From positions 1 to 53,210 of the forward strand of contig JAHBWH010000038.1 of NCBI GenBank assembly GCA_019637115.1: a stretch of 53,210 nt of DNA, given 5' to 3'. The notes under the pieces were generated by a model. It saw nothing but the letters and a program-made list of their open reading frames with translations. It was not told where the DNA came from and did no database searches. The DNA comes from Myxococcales bacterium. GTDB taxonomy: Bacteria; Myxococcota_A; Polyangia; Polyangiales; Houyiibacteriaceae. The position numbers and the translations under genes were made by a program. Positions 17,382 through 25,710 of this stretch are shown here, piece by piece. Numbering within the stretch: position 1 is the first letter of the stretch; each line of letters opens with the position of its first letter.

Positions 17382-18279
17382 AGACGGAGCCCTGGAGGAC
17401 GAGCTCGCGCGCGAGCGAGCCCGTCTCGAGACCTTTCGCCTGATCCGAGCCACGCTCTTCGAGGACAGCCGCGACGGTGTGTGCATCGTCTCGGCCGACG
17501 GCTCCGTCGAGCTGAACGCGACGGCGGAGGCGATGCTCTCGACCGTCAGTGAGCCAGGCGACGACTGGCAGGAGAGCTGGGGGTTCTTCCGCCTCGACGG
17601 CTCTCGGTGCGAGGCGAGCGAGCTCCCGGGCTTTCTGGCGCTCAGCGGCGCTGCGGTGCCGACGCAGATCGTCCAATGCGTCTCGCCCGATCTCCCCGAA
17701 GGCGTGTACTTGTCGATCGACGCTCGTCCCTTCGGGCCGGGACGGTCCATCTCGGTCTTCCAGGACGTGAGCGCCCAGTTCAAGCTCGAGTCCAAGCTCG
17801 AGGAGCGCGGACGTCAGCTCGCGGCGAGCGAGGCCGAGAACGCGGCCCTCGTCGAGCGCCTCCGCCTCGCGATCGACCAGATCGCGACGCCGATCTTGCG
17901 GGTGGCCAAGGACGTGCTCGTCATGCCGATCATCGGCGTGCTCGACGCGGCCCGCAGCGCTCGCGCGGCCGAGCGGCTCCTGCACGAGGTCTCGTCGAGC
18001 GGCGCACGATGGGTCATCGTCGACGTCACGGGCGTCGAGATCATCGACACGACGACCGCGGATCTCTTCTCGAAGGTCACGCGCGCCGTCGAGCTGCTCG
18101 GCTGCCGCGCGGCCATCAGCGGGATGCGGCCGGCGGTCGCGCGGACGTTGATCGAGCTCGGGATCTCGATGGACGGGCTGCCGAGCTACCGAAACCTGCG
18201 GCACGCGCTCGAGGCGGCGCTCGCCGAATCCAAGGTCAGCCGACGTCGCAGGCGGCGTCGAGAGGAGGTGCGCGCGTGA
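17371..18279 (+). CDS. RsbR-like stressosome protein 1 (sensor domain plus STAS)
   Basis: The 302-residue protein has an N-terminal PAS-like sensor (about 15-130), a short coiled linker (about 130-165) and a C-terminal STAS domain (about 170-285). Both phosphorylation threonines of RsbR proteins are present: Thr227 in VEIIDTTTAD (equivalent to Thr171 in Bacillus RsbRA) and Thr259 in MRPAVARTLIELG (Thr205). The tail is basic (RRRRRRR type). Bacillus RsbR proteins use a globin-like N-terminal domain; here PAS-like sequence replaces it, so the input signal differs. It overlaps RsbS upstream by 11 bp and the second RsbR downstream by 4 bp. Confidence 0.87.
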   Translation: MSDEDGALEDELARERARLETFRLIRATLFEDSRDGVCIVSADGSVELNATAEAMLSTVSEPGDDWQESWGFFRLDGSRCEASELPGFLALSGAAVPTQIVQCVSPDLPEGVYLSIDARPFGPGRSISVFQDVSAQFKLESKLEERGRQLAASEAENAALVERLRLAIDQIATPILRVAKDVLVMPIIGVLDAARSARAAERLLHEVSSSGARWVIVDVTGVEIIDTTTADLFSKVTRAVELLGCRAAISGMRPAVARTLIELGISMDGLPSYRNLRHALEAALAESKVSRRRRRRREEVRA

Positions 18280-19157
18280 GCGAGCAATCGACGAAGACGG
18301 CGGCGACGCAGGACGCGCTCGCGACGCTGAGGGCGGAGATCGCCGAGGCCCAGGCGGCTTGCGAGCAGCTCATGCGAGGACATCCGCAGGGGATCGCCGT
18401 CGCGGGAACGGACGGGTCGCTGGACGTGAACGAGGCGGGCGCCGCGATCCTCGGAGCGCTCGCCGGCAACGAGGGCACGGACGCGTGGGTCGCCCAATAT
18501 GGGCTCTTCCTCGAGGACCAGAGGACGCCCTATCCCCCGGCCGAGCTGCCCCTCGCGCGCGCGCTCCTCGAGCGCGTCACCCTCTCCGACGTGCCGATCT
18601 GGATGCGCTCGCCGGCGCGACCCGAGGGCGCGTGGCTCAGCGTCTCGGCGCGCCCGCTGCCGGATGGACGCGCGCTCGCGGTGTTCCGCGACGTGACCGC
18701 GGAGCGGACGCTCGCGACCGAGCTCGCGGCTCGGAACGCCGCCCTGGAGGCGCGAGACGCCGAGAATCGCGCGCTGGTCGAGCGCCTCCGCGTCGCGCTC
18801 GACGAGCTCTCGACCCCCGTATTGGAGGTCTGGGAGGGGGTGCTGGCGGTGCCGGTGGTGGGCCTGCTCGACACTCAACGGAGCGCGCAGATGACCGAGC
18901 GCGTGCTCGACGAGGTGGCGCACGGGCAGACGAGGTTCGTCATCGTCGACCTCACGGGCGTGGAGTGCGTCGACACCTCCACGGCCGATCGCCTCGTGAA
19001 GCTGGCCTCGGGCGTTCGCTTATTGGGTGCCGAGTGTGTCGTCTCGGGGATCCAGCCGGCGGTCGCGCAGACCCTCGTGACCATCGGCGTCGAGCTCCAC
19101 GGCCTCATCGCGGTGCACGATCTCGAGCACGCGCTCGGTCATTGCCTCGCGTCATGA
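18276..19157 (+). CDS. RsbR-like stressosome protein 2 (sensor domain plus STAS)
   Basis: The start is the GTG at 18276, overlapping the previous stop (GTGA), with AGGAGG 7 bases upstream. The 293-residue product has the same plan as its neighbour: PAS-like domain (about 20-145), coiled linker (about 145-180) and STAS domain (about 185-290). Thr234 (VECVDTSTAD) and Thr266 (IQPAVAQTLVTIG) match the two phosphorylation sites. The two RsbR copies share the linker and STAS much more closely than the sensor part, as expected for duplicates that take different inputs into one stressosome. Its 3' end overlaps by 19 bp, tail to tail, with the RsbX-like gene on the other strand. Confidence 0.87.
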   Translation: MSEQSTKTAATQDALATLRAEIAEAQAACEQLMRGHPQGIAVAGTDGSLDVNEAGAAILGALAGNEGTDAWVAQYGLFLEDQRTPYPPAELPLARALLERVTLSDVPIWMRSPARPEGAWLSVSARPLPDGRALAVFRDVTAERTLATELAARNAALEARDAENRALVERLRVALDELSTPVLEVWEGVLAVPVVGLLDTQRSAQMTERVLDEVAHGQTRFVIVDLTGVECVDTSTADRLVKLASGVRLLGAECVVSGIQPAVAQTLVTIGVELHGLIAVHDLEHALGHCLAS

Positions 19158-19720
19158 GCGACGAGATCGGCGACGAGCGCCGTCGCGTCGTCGTGGTGCG
19201 CGGCGTGCTCGGAGAAGAGATGATCGAGGAGCTCGTGCGGGGTGCCACGCGCGAGCACGTCGACGCCGACGTGCGACGAGATGCCGTCCGAGCACAGGAC
19301 GACGCGGGTGGCCCCCTCGATCGACGCCTGCGCGACACGGAGCGACCGCGTCGCACCGCCGAGGATGCCCGGCGTATTCGTGAAGGGGAGCCGGGTGGGG
19401 CCCACGACCCGGAGGGCGACGTTGCCGACCCCGGCCGCGGTGACCGTGGTGCCCTGGCAGGACACGACGGTCATCGCCGCTCCTCGGGTGCCGCGCAGCG
19501 CGCGCCCCACGGAGGCGAAGAGCACCTCGAGCGGGGCGTCGGGCGTCGCACGAAGCGCCTCGACCGCGCGGCGCGAGGCCTCGGCGGCGGCCTCTCCGTG
19601 GCCGAGGCCGTCGATGACGGCGACGACGACGAGGGTCGGCGTCTCGTGGGCGAAGACCGCGTCGCCGTTCGCGCGCTCGCCTTGTTTGGGGCGGCTTCGG
19701 TGATCGACGAGGACCCTCAC
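19139..19720 (-). CDS. rsbX: RsbX-like PP2C-type serine/threonine phosphatase
   Basis: RsbX removes phosphate from RsbS and RsbR and resets the stressosome. This 193-residue product (GTG start at 19720) has the PP2C/SpoIIE-type order: NGDAVF, the metal-binding strand VVVAVIDGLGHGE near residue 40, a central AAMTVV segment, LCSDGISSHV near 147 and the C-terminal acidic motif HHDDATALV. The size matches RsbX. It is on the opposite strand to the rest of the module; its end overlaps the RsbR2 gene by 19 bp and its start lies only 15 bp from the start of the next ATPase gene. Antisense placement of the reset phosphatase could give transcriptional interference with rsbR2, by inference. Confidence 0.82.
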   Translation of the reverse strand: MRVLVDHRSRPKQGERANGDAVFAHETPTLVVVAVIDGLGHGEAAAEASRRAVEALRATPDAPLEVLFASVGRALRGTRGAAMTVVSCQGTTVTAAGVGNVALRVVGPTRLPFTNTPGILGGATRSLRVAQASIEGATRVVLCSDGISSHVGVDVLARGTPHELLDHLFSEHAAHHDDATALVADLVAHDARQ

Positions 19721-19735
19721 GGGGAGCGAGCTTAC

Positions 19736-20167
19736 GTGAGGGCGCTCGCGCGGAGAAGCGGCGCGGGGTTGGCGTGCGAGGACGAGGCGGATCGCTTCGT
19801 CTGCGCGATGTACGTGACGCGCGCCGCCGCGGACGCGGGCCTCTCGATGCAAGCGAGCGTGGAGATCGCCCTCGTGGCCGCGGAGCTCGCCGCGAACGCG
19901 GCGCGCCATGGGGGCGGCGGGCGCCTCTTCGTCGACCCTCTCCCCGCGGGTGGTCTACAGCTCGTCTGCATCGATCAGGGCCCCGGCATCGATGACGTCG
20001 CCACGGCGGTCCGGGACGGCTGGTCGAGCGGACGCCCGAGGTCGCCCTTCGACCACGCGCGCCGGAGCCTCGGCGCCGGGCTCGGCACCGCGCTCCGACT
20101 CACGGACTCCCTGGGCTTCTACCCCACCCCAGGGGGCGGTCTCACGGTGATCGCGTCGCGTCGCTGA
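19736..20167 (+). CDS. Second RsbT/RsbW-like ATPase of the stressosome module
   Basis: The 143-residue product (GTG at 19736, GGGGAG 9 bases upstream; GTG at 19700 is the alternative and would overlap rsbX) is a GHKL-type anti-sigma/serine kinase. N box AAELAANAARHGGGG near residue 47, G1 box CIDQGPGIDDVATAV near 77 and a G2-like LGAGLGTALRLTDSLGF near 110. It is more divergent from RsbT than the first copy; the residues around the G2 box resemble RsbT/RsbW hybrids. Two kinases with one RsbS suggests either a second output branch or competition for the same STAS partner. Its 3' end runs into a tandem repeat tract. Confidence 0.8.
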   Translation: MRALARRSGAGLACEDEADRFVCAMYVTRAAADAGLSMQASVEIALVAAELAANAARHGGGGRLFVDPLPAGGLQLVCIDQGPGIDDVATAVRDGWSSGRPRSPFDHARRSLGAGLGTALRLTDSLGFYPTPGGGLTVIASRR

Positions 20168-20368
20168 CGGGCGACCAGGCGCGCGCGACGTCGCGTCGCC
20201 GACGAGGCGACCAGCGCGGTCGAGGTTCGAGGTCGCCGATGGGTGATCGGCGCGGTCGACGTTCGAGGTCGCCGATGGGTGATCGGCGCGGTCGACGTTC
20301 GAGGTCGCCGATGGTCGAGGTTCGAGGTCGCCGATGGGTGATCGGCGCGGTCGACGTTCGAGGTCGCG
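20156..20368. repeat. Tandem repeat tract starting in the 3' end of the second ATPase gene
   Basis: Two layers are visible. First, about 30 bases around the stop codon (TCGCGTCGC-TGA and on, from 20156) recur with about two changes at 20191, where TGA has become CGA. Second, a 36-bp unit beginning GATGGGTGATCGG occurs at 20238-20273 and 20274-20309, then a 23-bp truncated copy, then a copy at 20333-20368 that differs in its last base. No coding role is apparent; the tract lies between the ends of two convergent genes. Confidence 0.9.
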
Positions 20369-20381
20369 CCGGCGACGGCGA

Positions 20382-22112
20382 TCAGAGCTCTCGACCGCCG
20401 AGGTCGGCCATCCAGGCGGGCGACTCGTCCTCCACCGCGCGGAGCTCCACGCTGCTGTCGAAGCGGCGATCGCGCTCCTCGAGCATCGACTCGAGCCGCC
20501 GCAGCAGCGGCGTCAGCGTGCGCCGGTCCTGCGCGCTCACCGCCACGCCGTCGTGCTCGTGCGCGAGCATCGCGGCGCGGCGCGGGTCGAGCTGGTCCGC
20601 CTTGTTGTAGACCACGAGCCGTGGGATGCGGTCGAGCTCGAGCTCGGCGAGCAGCCGCTCGGTCGTCGTGAAGTGGTCGGCGTTCGACGGATCCGAGGCG
20701 TCCACGACGTGGAGGATCACGTCGGCGTCCTCGGCCTCTTCGAAGGTCGCGCGGAACGCGGCGAAGAGGTCCTTGGGCAGGTGGCGGATGAAGCCGACGG
20801 TGTCGCTGAGCAGCACCTCGCGGCCGCCCGGCGTGACCATGCGCCGCGTGCGCGTGTCGAGCGTCGCGAAGAGCTTGTCCTCGGCGAGCACGTCCGCCCC
20901 GGTCAACGTGTTGAGGAGCGTGCTCTTGCCCGCGTTCGTGTAGCCGACGATGGCGACGACGGCGACGTCGTTGCGGCCACGGCGTCGTCGCCTCTGCTTG
21001 CGCTGTCGCTCGAGCTTGCGGAGCTCGCCCGAGAGCCGGGTGATGCGCTCGCGCGCCCGCCGGCGCCCGATCTCGAGCACGGTCTCGCCCGGGCCACGCC
21101 CGCCGATGCCGCCCGTCAGGCGCGAGAGCCCGTCGTCCTTCGAGCCGAGCCGCGGCAAGAGGTAGTTCATCTGCGCGAGCTCGACCTGGAGCTTGCCGTC
21201 GCGCGACTGGGCGCGCTGCGCGAAGATGTCGAGGATGAGCTGCGAGCGGTCGATGACCTTCAGCTCGGTCATCTTCGCGATCGCCGCCCCCTGCGCCGGC
21301 GTGAGGTTGCGGTCGAAGACCAGCACCTCGGCGTCCAGCTGCATCGCGCGGATGACGACGTCCTCGAGCTTGCCGCGGCCGAGCACGTACTTCGGGTCGA
21401 CCTTCTCGCGGATCTGCAGGACGGTGTCCGCGACGGCGACCCCGGCCGTGCGGGCGAGCTCTTGGAGCTCGCGCAGCGAGTCTTCGGCGTCGGCGGCGTT
21501 CCGCTTGTCACAGACGTGCACGAGGATCGCGCGGCCGTCCTTCGCGGTGACGACACGCGCGGCGGCCGCGCGCGCGAGCTCCTCCTCGAGCGCGGCGACC
21601 AGCCGGCCGACGTCGATGTCGCCGATCTCCGAGTGCGCCGAGAGCGGACCGTAGGTGCGATAGGGCGGCTCGCTGCGGCCCTCCTGCGTCGGCGCGCAGT
21701 GGCCGTAGTAGACCCAGGTCGGCTTCGGCTCGGCCGGGTCGACGCAGATCGCCGCCACGAGGTCGAGCCGGAGCTTCGTGAGGTCGACGAGGTCATCACG
21801 CGTCAGCGGCTGGTTGCCGATGTGCGTGTGAATGAGGCGCAGGCCGCGCAGGCGCCCGACGCCCGCGCGGAAGCGGCCGACGTCGGGGAGCATGAGCTGG
21901 TGCGCGTCGCCGACGATGACGCGGAAGACCTCGCCCGTGCGGTCGACGAGCACGCCGACCTGTCGCCCGGTCGCGTGGGTGATCTCGCAGAGCGAGCGCG
22001 TCAGCTCGGGGGTCGTCAGGACGTCGAGGGGGACGCGGCGCCGGTAGATGCGCTCGAGGGCCTTGAGCTCGGAGGGCGCGAGGCCCGAGGTGTTGCCGTA
22101 GATGTCTGCCAA
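20382..22112 (-). CDS. hflX: GTPase HflX (N-terminally extended form)
   Basis: HflX is a ribosome-binding GTPase that splits stalled or hibernating 70S ribosomes. The 576-residue product shows the HflX core: glycine-rich motif [15 protein letters not shown] near 345, G1 GYTNAGKST near 392, the switch II region [13 protein letters not shown] near 440 and G4 NKAD near 510. An additional N-terminal domain of about 190 residues ([20 protein letters not shown] start) resembles the extended HflX of deltaproteobacteria. The start is uncertain; I prefer TTG at 22112 with GGAG just upstream, since homologous starts lie near IYGNTSG. A TTG at 22193 would add 27 unlikely residues. Confidence 0.92.
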   Translation of the reverse strand: MADIYGNTSGLAPSELKALERIYRRRVPLDVLTTPELTRSLCEITHATGRQVGVLVDRTGEVFRVIVGDAHQLMLPDVGRFRAGVGRLRGLRLIHTHIGNQPLTRDDLVDLTKLRLDLVAAICVDPAEPKPTWVYYGHCAPTQEGRSEPPYRTYGPLSAHSEIGDIDVGRLVAALEEELARAAAARVVTAKDGRAILVHVCDKRNAADAEDSLRELQELARTAGVAVADTVLQIREKVDPKYVLGRGKLEDVVIRAMQLDAEVLVFDRNLTPAQGAAIAKMTELKVIDRSQLILDIFAQRAQSRDGKLQVELAQMNYLLPRLGSKDDGLSRLTGGIGGRGPGETVLEIGRRRARERITRLSGELRKLERQRKQRRRRRGRNDVAVVAIVGYTNAGKSTLLNTLTGADVLAEDKLFATLDTRTRRMVTPGGREVLLSDTVGFIRHLPKDLFAAFRATFEEAEDADVILHVVDASDPSNADHFTTTERLLAELELDRIPRLVVYNKADQLDPRRAAMLAHEHDGVAVSAQDRRTLTPLLRRLESMLEERDRRFDSSVELRAVEDESPAWMADLGGREL

Positions 22113-22217
22113 GGGGCTCCGGTGGCCGACCTGCGCGGGACCTCCCGCCTGGTGACCACGCCCCAACGTAGCAACGGCCAATTGGCACCACAACCCATGG
22201 GTCGTAGCGCTCGCCCG

Positions 22218-24767
22218 TCAGAGCGCGAGGCGCGCGACGAACGCGTCGACCCGGCCCACGGCGAGCGCAGGTCGGGTCTCCCCGCAGACGAACACGGACC
22301 CTGCGGCCGCCGACGCGCCGTGCAGCGCCAGCTCGGTGGTGCCGAACTGCCGCGTCGCCTGCAGCTCGCCAGCGTCGTCGTAGCGGCGCACGAACCCGCT
22401 GCGGTGCACGCCCGCGACCTCGCCCGGCAGCGCGCCGCGTGTGTCGCCCGCGACGACGACCCCGGCCGGCGCTGCGCGGATCGCGGTCGCGCGGTCCTCG
22501 GCGCTCGAGCCGAACTGTCGGGTCCAGCGTGCGGTGCCGGTCGCGTCATAGGCGCGGACAAAAGCGTCGGTGTCGCCCGCGCTGCTCTGGCCTGGGAGCA
22601 CGCCGTCGGTCAGCCCCGCGACCACCACGAGCCCGCCGGCGCTCACCGCGAGCGACATGGCGAAGTCGCGCTCGGTCGAGCCGAACTGCCGCACCCAGCG
22701 CGCCCCACCGTCCGCATCGAGCGCCAGGACGACACCATCCATACCGCCCGCGCTCACATGCCCTGTGAGGGCGCCGAGCGTCCGCGCGGCCACATAGATC
22801 TCCCCGGTCGGGGCGACCGCGACGTCGGCCGCCGCGTCCAGCCCGGTCGTGCCGAACTGGTACGTCCAGCGCGTCGCGCCGTCGGCGTCGAACGCCCGAA
22901 CGAAGCCATCCTGCCCACCGACGTGGGTCTGCCCTGGGAGCGCACCCTGCGTCGTCCCGGCGACGTACACGCGCCCGTCGGCGCCAACGGCCACCGCCTC
23001 GGCGGAGTCACTCGCGCTCGAGCCGAACTGTCGGGTCCAGAGCGTCTCGCCGCTCGCGCTGAGCTTGCGGACGAAGGCGTCGCGGCCACCCGCGCTGGTC
23101 TCGCTCGCGAACGTCCCATCGGTGAAGCCCACGACGTAGACGGAGCCGTCGGGCGCGACGCTCACGGAGCGCGCCATGTCGGTCGCGGTGGTCCCGAACT
23201 GCCGCGTCCACGTGACGCCGCCGTCGTCGTCGATCCGGCGCACGAACGCGTCGCTGGTGCCGCCGACGCGCGTCTGTTCCGGGAGTGTCCCGAAGGTCTC
23301 CCCCGCGATGTAGATGCCGCCCGCGGAGGCGCTCACGGAACGGGCGGCGTCCGACGCGCTCGAGCCGAACGCCTCCATCCACGCGAGCGAACACCGGCCC
23401 GCGTCGCAACCGTGGGCGCAGGCCACCTCGGTCGCTGGGTACTCACAGCGGCCCGCGACGCAGGCCCCGCCCGCCTCGTACGAGCGCCGAACGTCGCCCA
23501 CGCACGTGGTCGCGGGCGGCGTGTCGCAGACGCCGTCGCAGCGACCCGCGCAAGCGCCCGCCGCGCAGCCGAACGGGCACTCGGTGTCGTCGTGGGGATA
23601 GTCGCAGCCGGACGCACCACAGGATCCGGACGCGCGGAACGACCGCAGCGTGCCCTCGCTGACGCATTGGGGGGGCGGAGGCGTGTTGCAGACCCGGGGC
23701 TCCGACTGGCAGCCGCTCGGATCGCACCACCCGCGCCGGCACGGGTCCGCGGGGACGCAGCTCGTTCCCGTGCTCGGCTCGAGGCACGGGTCGAGGTCGA
23801 AGTTGCCGCAGACGACCAGCGTGTCACCGTCGCAGACGGTCGCCTCACACTCGTCGACGCACGCGTCGAGCGGCCGACATGTGCCCGACTGGCAGCTCTC
23901 TCCGCTCGGGCACGAGCGCGCGGGCCCCCACTCGAGGCAACCGTCGAGGTTCAGGTCGCCACACGTCGAGACCCCGCCGGCGCGGCACGACACGGCCCCG
24001 CGCGCACATTCGTCGATGCACTCATTGCGGCACCTGCCGACGCTGCACGTCTCGCCAGCGGCGCACTCGACCGCCGGGAGCCACTCGAGGCAGCGCTCGA
24101 CGCTGCGCCGGCCGCAGCGTTGGGTGCCGCCCGGGCCCGCGCAGCGCGTCTCGTCTTCGACGCAGACGTCCACGCACTCGGCGACGCAGACCCCGAGCAC
24201 GCAGGCCGGCGTGTCGCCAGCACATCCGCGCGGCGCACCCCAGCGGGTGCAGCCGTCGTCGCCGACCTCGCACGTCACGACATCGTCGCTCTCGCATTGT
24301 GTCGCGCCCACGAGACACCACGCGCCGCAGGGCAGGCGCTCGAGCGTCACGCGAGCCTCCAGCTCGGCCCCGAGCTCCGGCGTGACCTCGACCGAGCCGA
24401 CCGCCGCGCGCGCGCCGCTCGCCATCCCGGTGACCTCGACCCTCATCGGACGCGCAGCCCACGTGTCTGGCAAGAGGAGGACGAGCTCTCGGGCGACGCC
24501 GACCTCGACGTGTGCGCGCTCGTCGCCTGAAGCGCCGACGACCTCCAGCGCGCTCAGACCCCACGCCTCGTCGTGCTCGACATGGAGCCGGACCCGGGTC
24601 TCGCCGGTCGCGCACGCGACGAACGTGGAGGCGATCGTGCACACGATGGCGCTCGTCCAGCCGAGCCGTCGAGCGCGCGGCGCCCGTTCGAGCCTCGCCT
24701 GGCCCATCGCGCGGCTCATCGCGCGGCCCATCGCGCGGCCCATCGCGCGGCCCTTTGCGCGGCTCAT
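22218..24767 (-). CDS. Lipoprotein with cysteine-rich stalk and seven-bladed beta-propeller (SBBP repeats)
   Basis: The 849-residue product has a lipoprotein signal (VCTIASTFVAC, lipobox at about residue 40) after a short Arg/Met-rich leader. A disulfide-rich region of about 300 residues follows with repeated CxDECxxxxxxC modules. The C-terminal 390 residues hold exactly seven repeats of about 52-54 residues, each with the W-TRQFGT-ATD consensus and then a SVYVAG-T-G strand pattern: the SBBP (beta-propeller) repeat, so a closed single propeller is expected. It is coupled to the TPR gene upstream by ATGA. GAGGAG lies 4 bases before the ATG at 24767. Several further in-frame ATGs come from the 12-bp repeat in the leader. 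It probably acts at the cell surface in adhesion or binding. Confidence 0.9.
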   Translation of the reverse strand: MSRAKGRAMGRAMGRAMSRAMGQARLERAPRARRLGWTSAIVCTIASTFVACATGETRVRLHVEHDEAWGLSALEVVGASGDERAHVEVGVARELVLLLPDTWAARPMRVEVTGMASGARAAVGSVEVTPELGAELEARVTLERLPCGAWCLVGATQCESDDVVTCEVGDDGCTRWGAPRGCAGDTPACVLGVCVAECVDVCVEDETRCAGPGGTQRCGRRSVERCLEWLPAVECAAGETCSVGRCRNECIDECARGAVSCRAGGVSTCGDLNLDGCLEWGPARSCPSGESCQSGTCRPLDACVDECEATVCDGDTLVVCGNFDLDPCLEPSTGTSCVPADPCRRGWCDPSGCQSEPRVCNTPPPPQCVSEGTLRSFRASGSCGASGCDYPHDDTECPFGCAAGACAGRCDGVCDTPPATTCVGDVRRSYEAGGACVAGRCEYPATEVACAHGCDAGRCSLAWMEAFGSSASDAARSVSASAGGIYIAGETFGTLPEQTRVGGTSDAFVRRIDDDGGVTWTRQFGTTATDMARSVSVAPDGSVYVVGFTDGTFASETSAGGRDAFVRKLSASGETLWTRQFGSSASDSAEAVAVGADGRVYVAGTTQGALPGQTHVGGQDGFVRAFDADGATRWTYQFGTTGLDAAADVAVAPTGEIYVAARTLGALTGHVSAGGMDGVVLALDADGGARWVRQFGSTERDFAMSLAVSAGGLVVVAGLTDGVLPGQSSAGDTDAFVRAYDATGTARWTRQFGSSAEDRATAIRAAPAGVVVAGDTRGALPGEVAGVHRSGFVRRYDDAGELQATRQFGTTELALHGASAAAGSVFVCGETRPALAVGRVDAFVARLAL

Positions 24768-24770
24768 CGC
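24709..24770. repeat. 12-bp tandem repeat across the lipoprotein start
   Basis: About five near-identical copies of GCGCGGCCCATC (variants GCGCGGCTCATC and GCGCGGCCCTTT) cover the first codons of the propeller lipoprotein. On the minus strand they encode RAMG/RAMS/RAKG and supply several in-frame ATG codons, so copy-number change would keep the frame and the start. Confidence 0.9.
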
Positions 24771-25402
24771 GCTCCTCGCCAATCGATCGTCATGCAGCCC
24801 GTGCCGCAAGTGGGCCCCCCGGCGCGGGTGAGGCCGACCCCGAGGCCGACCACCGAGGCGACGACGACGATCCCGACGACGGTCCAGAGCGGCCACCGTG
24901 CGTACCACGCCCGCGTCGATCGCGTGGACGTCGATCGCGCGGGCGCCGGCGCGAGCGCGGCTGGTGGCGCGCTGTGAACGACCTCGAGATCCACCCGTTC
25001 GGGCGAGACCTCCGGTTGGCTCGCAGGAAGGGTGATTTCGGGCTCTGGGCCCAACGCTTCGAGCCGCGCGCGGGCGGTGTGAGCCCCTGCCCCCTCCGGA
25101 TCGTCTCGCAGGTAGCGCTGATACTCCTCGCGCGCCTCGGAGGTGCGTCCGAGCGCGAACGCACACTCGGCCATGTTGAAGAGAAAGAGGGGGCGACCGC
25201 TCAGCGCGTGGCCCGCCTCGAACTCGGCGCGCGCCTCGGCGTGTCGGCCGACCGAGACGAGCTCGCGGCCGACGGTGAAGTGCCCACGCGCGCGTTGCTC
25301 GAAGTCGTCCTCAGCGCCGGCGTCCACCGCGTCTTGCGCGCCGACCATGGGCGCGACCGCGAGGAGACACGCGACAGAGAGTGCGGAGAGTCCGTGAGTC
25401 AC
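24764..25402 (-). CDS. Secreted TPR-type protein with C-terminal membrane helix
   Basis: The product is 212 residues from the GTG at 25402 (GAGG 6 bases upstream). It has an N-terminal signal sequence (LSALSVACLLAVAPMVGAQDA), a TPR-like helical region (about 30-110, including FNMAECAFALGRTSEAREEY and YLRDDPEGAGAHTARARLE), a proline-rich linker and one C-terminal membrane helix (WTVVGIVVVASVVGLGVGL, about 172-192). Such TPR/one-helix proteins are abundant in myxobacteria and often sit beside surface lipoproteins. The stop overlaps the start of the propeller lipoprotein, so both are made from one message and may form a complex in the envelope. Confidence 0.8.
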   Translation of the reverse strand: MTHGLSALSVACLLAVAPMVGAQDAVDAGAEDDFEQRARGHFTVGRELVSVGRHAEARAEFEAGHALSGRPLFLFNMAECAFALGRTSEAREEYQRYLRDDPEGAGAHTARARLEALGPEPEITLPASQPEVSPERVDLEVVHSAPPAALAPAPARSTSTRSTRAWYARWPLWTVVGIVVVASVVGLGVGLTRAGGPTCGTGCMTIDWRGAR

Positions 25403-25710
25403 GTGCGCCTCGCGATGCCGAACCGAGCCGCCGGGTTCATGCTCGACGCGCGGCAACGACACCGCGCCGGCTAGCATGCGGCCACACCAGGCGGCCGTGG
25501 GTGGCGTGATCCGGCGCGCGCGTGGCGTGAATCGTGTGGTCTCGCGCCGCTCGCGGGGATGAGGCTCTCAAACGGCGGCAGGCAACCGGGCTCCGCTCGA
25601 GAGGCCACGTCCACGTGGGAGGCGAGCTCAGCTTCTCGAGTAAATTCGAGGTTCCCCACCGCGTTCGTAGCAGATCCGCTTCGATCCGAACCCGCGAACG
25701 CGCGGCCGGC
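25403..25710. other. Spacer upstream of the TPR/propeller operon; no gene seen
   Basis: No convincing coding frame on either strand. The more AT-rich part around 25636-25675 (CTCGAGTAAATTCGAG is a partial dyad) may hold the minus-strand promoter of the two-gene operon or a terminator for hisD, whose stop lies at 25711. Confidence 0.45.

Noticed and set aside
13743-17795. Minus-strand open frame of about 1350 codons
   Set aside because: It is antisense to the sigma-54 activator and the stressosome genes, with low-complexity Arg/Glu/Asp/His composition and no motifs; high GC removes stops in that frame.
20203-20368. 36-bp tandem repeat considered as a CRISPR array
   Set aside because: Units are directly adjacent without spacers and no cas gene is present.
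20334-24530. Plus-strand open frame of about 1400 codons
   Set aside because: It is antisense to hflX and the propeller lipoprotein; amino-acid usage (Arg/Ala/Asp/Val) is that of a shadow frame.
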